From Verrucomicrobiales bacterium (lineage in GTDB: Bacteria > Verrucomicrobiota > Verrucomicrobiia > Verrucomicrobiales > V1-33): a stretch of 8,134 nt of DNA. The number at the start of each line of letters is the position of its first letter. The stretch's first letter is position 1. The notes below the pieces were generated by a model. It had not been told where the DNA came from, did no database searches, and saw nothing but the letters and a program-made list of their open reading frames with translations. Positions 7,017 through 8,134 of the stretch are shown here, in pieces. The stretch lies in the NCBI GenBank assembly GCA_023253575.1, contig JALRGB010000239.1, forward strand, positions 1 through 8,134. The letters run 5' to 3'. Made by a program: the position numbers and the translations under genes.

Positions 7017-7042
7017 AGCGGTGCGGCGGGGCCGCCGCCGCT
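7017..7042 (+). terminator. GC-rich hairpin after the hydrolase gene
   Basis: GCGGCG (7023-7028) pairs with CGCCGC (7033-7038) around a GGGC loop. The outer AGCG (7017-7020) pairs with CGCT (7039-7042) across a two-base bulge. It begins 37 bases after the hydrolase stop and has no T-run after it. The rest of 6980-7210 is C-rich non-coding sequence that includes a perfect palindrome GCCAGCTGGC at 7045-7054. I see no gene in it on either strand. Confidence 0.4.
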
Positions 7043-7163
7043 TCGCCAGCTGGCTCCCGGCCCCGATCCCGGCCAGTGGCGAGTCAGTCACTGCCCTCTT
7101 CCTCCTCGGGATCCATTTCCAGCCCCACCCGCCCCGGAGCGTGGTGCACGCCGGACAAAATCG

Positions 7164-7193
7164 TGGTATTTTAAAGTCGCCACCATAGTGGCG
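7164..7193 (+). promoter_or_regulatory. Extended -10-like site and hairpin before the kinase-like gene
   Basis: TGGTATTTT (7164-7172) resembles an extended -10 element (TG-N-TATAAT type), without a matching -35. Just downstream CGCCAC (7178-7183) and GTGGCG (7188-7193) form a 6-base-pair hairpin with a CATA loop. If the promoter is real, the hairpin would sit at the very 5' end of the transcript, 18-33 bases before the ATG at 7211. Both parts are pattern matches only. Confidence 0.25.
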
Positions 7194-7210
7194 CCATCAT
7201 CGCCATCCAC

Positions 7211-8134
7211 ATGCCTTCACCCCTGCCACGGTTCCGCTCCTACGAGATCGCCGAAACCCCGGAAGCCACCCCGCTAGAGTTATGGCGCCATGATCGGGAG
7301 ATCGTCTGTCTCGCCTCCCAGCCAGGGTCCCAGCAATGGCTCGAATTGCACATTATCCCAGAAATCGATGCGCATGACCCCAGCCACCAACAGACGATCG
7401 ATGCATTTCACACCCGGGTCCAAGCCCTGACCGTCACGCCCAACCGACGGGTACTGAAAATAATCGAAGCTGGGGAGGACGAAGGCGCCTTGTTCTGCGT
7501 CACCGAATGTGTCGATGGCGAGCCGCTCGACACTTACTTGGCGCGATGCGCTCCCGTACCGGCATGGTGGGCGGTAGAAATCGCCCGCCAGCTCACCCTT
7601 GGATTACAGTCGCTACGTCCTTTTCCGGACCTATTGATCCAAGTTCAACTGGGGCGTTCGCGGCTCACTCTAGAGGGGGAAGGCACGGAAGATGCCCTAT
7701 TCAAACTAGCTGGCTTCGACCTTGCGGCCGCCCCGACGCCCGCGTCCCCGACGCCTGTCGCCGCCGAAACTCATGCCATCAAGGAAGTAGGACGCGTGCT
7801 CAGCTGGGCGCTCACGGGTTCTTTACCCAGTCAGTTGACCCCGGGATCACTCACCTGCCTGCCCGTTCCGGCCGAAGTCACCCGGGTCTTTTCCCGCGCG
7901 CTGGAAAAGACCGGCCGCCGCCCCATTCCCGACCTCGCTGGCCTGTTGACCGCCTTGACCGCCAGTTCGCTTCATTCGGACATGGCGACCGCACCGGCCC
8001 GCCTTCCGCCCACCCTCCGACCGCGCCTTCCGCTCACCAGCCATTTTGCCACCCTACCGCAATTGGCATCAGAACTGGGCGACCGGGTCCGACTGGAAAA
8101 ATCCCCCTTCGACGCCTCACAGCCATACGCCCAG
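7211..8134 (+). CDS. Protein kinase-like protein, probably a pseudokinase (3' end cut by the window)
   Basis: The frame from the ATG at 7211 stays open to the right edge, giving 308 residues. Its layout follows a eukaryotic-type Ser/Thr kinase domain. The hinge region is like RVLKIIEAGEDEGALFCVTE (80-99) followed by VDGEPLDTYLAR (101-112). An alpha-E-like helix lies at 121-135, KLAGFDLA (165-172) stands where KLADFGLA is normal, EVGRVLSWALTG (182-193) stands at helix F, and the GRRPIPDLAGLL segment (225-236) holds the usual terminal Arg. Catalytic residues are missing. There is no glycine-rich loop and no clear Lys in the WLELHIIPE strand (43-51). The catalytic loop is LLIQVQLGRSRLTL (131-144) without HRD or Asn, and DFG reads G-F-D. 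A Pro/Ala-rich stretch (173-186) fills the activation segment. After about residue 245 the sequence is Pro/Arg-rich linker. Such domains often head larger multi-domain or membrane proteins, but the rest is outside the window. The start lacks a Shine-Dalgarno site; the frame is well supported by the continuous kinase-like pattern. Confidence 0.75.
   Translation, partial: MPSPLPRFRSYEIAETPEATPLELWRHDREIVCLASQPGSQQWLELHIIPEIDAHDPSHQQTIDAFHTRVQALTVTPNRRVLKIIEAGEDEGALFCVTECVDGEPLDTYLARCAPVPAWWAVEIARQLTLGLQSLRPFPDLLIQVQLGRSRLTLEGEGTEDALFKLAGFDLAAAPTPASPTPVAAETHAIKEVGRVLSWALTGSLPSQLTPGSLTCLPVPAEVTRVFSRALEKTGRRPIPDLAGLLTALTASSLHSDMATAPARLPPTLRPRLPLTSHFATLPQLASELGDRVRLEKSPFDASQPYAQ

Noticed and set aside
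6897..7277. Plus-strand frames across the hydrolase-kinase gap
   Set aside because: They overlap the hydrolase end or the kinase start and give Pro/Arg/Ser-rich translations typical of GC-rich non-coding sequence.
7847..8044. A 65-codon minus-strand frame
   Set aside because: It is antisense to the kinase-like gene and Gly/Arg-rich with no recognisable feature.
1..8134. CRISPR array, tRNA, rRNA, insertion sequence or phage module
   Set aside because: I saw no spaced direct repeats, no cloverleaf-like gap sequence, no transposase or integrase, and no terminal inverted repeats. The gaps between genes are all under 300 bases.

Overview
This looks like an ordinary chromosomal stretch of a moderately GC-rich bacterium, with core metabolic and replication genes and no sign of phage, plasmid or CRISPR content. 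The presence of OpcA, a three-cysteine IlvD and a kinase-like protein of the type common in large-genome Verrucomicrobiota or Planctomycetota suggests Verrucomicrobiota. That placement is an inference from protein character only; no rRNA or other marker is present.

Left half, minus strand (read right to left): ilvD (dihydroxy-acid dehydratase, 2516-4258), then zwf (glucose-6-phosphate dehydrogenase, 822-2369), then opcA (glucose-6-phosphate dehydrogenase assembly protein, from 793 and running off the left edge). zwf and opcA are 28 bases apart and form a natural pair: an enzyme of the oxidative pentose phosphate pathway and its activator. ilvD is separated from them by about 150 bases that hold a strong hairpin just after ilvD and a good sigma70-like promoter with a structured leader before zwf. 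ilvD is therefore probably a separate transcription unit.

Right half, plus strand: dnaB (replicative helicase, 4534-6018) diverges from ilvD across a region of about 275 bases. It is followed by an alpha/beta hydrolase (6173-6979) and by the first 308 codons of a protein kinase-like gene (from 7211) that runs off the right edge. The gaps between these three genes (154 and 231 bases) contain GC-rich hairpins, so they are probably not one tight operon.

The most unusual item is the last gene. It has the layout of a eukaryotic-type Ser/Thr kinase domain but lacks the residues for catalysis, and its DFG position reads G-F-D, so it is probably a pseudokinase. Secondary items are a repeat-like sequence between ilvD and dnaB, the structured zwf leader, and the lack of Shine-Dalgarno sequences before four of the six genes. 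I did not find a convincing undescribed multi-gene system.
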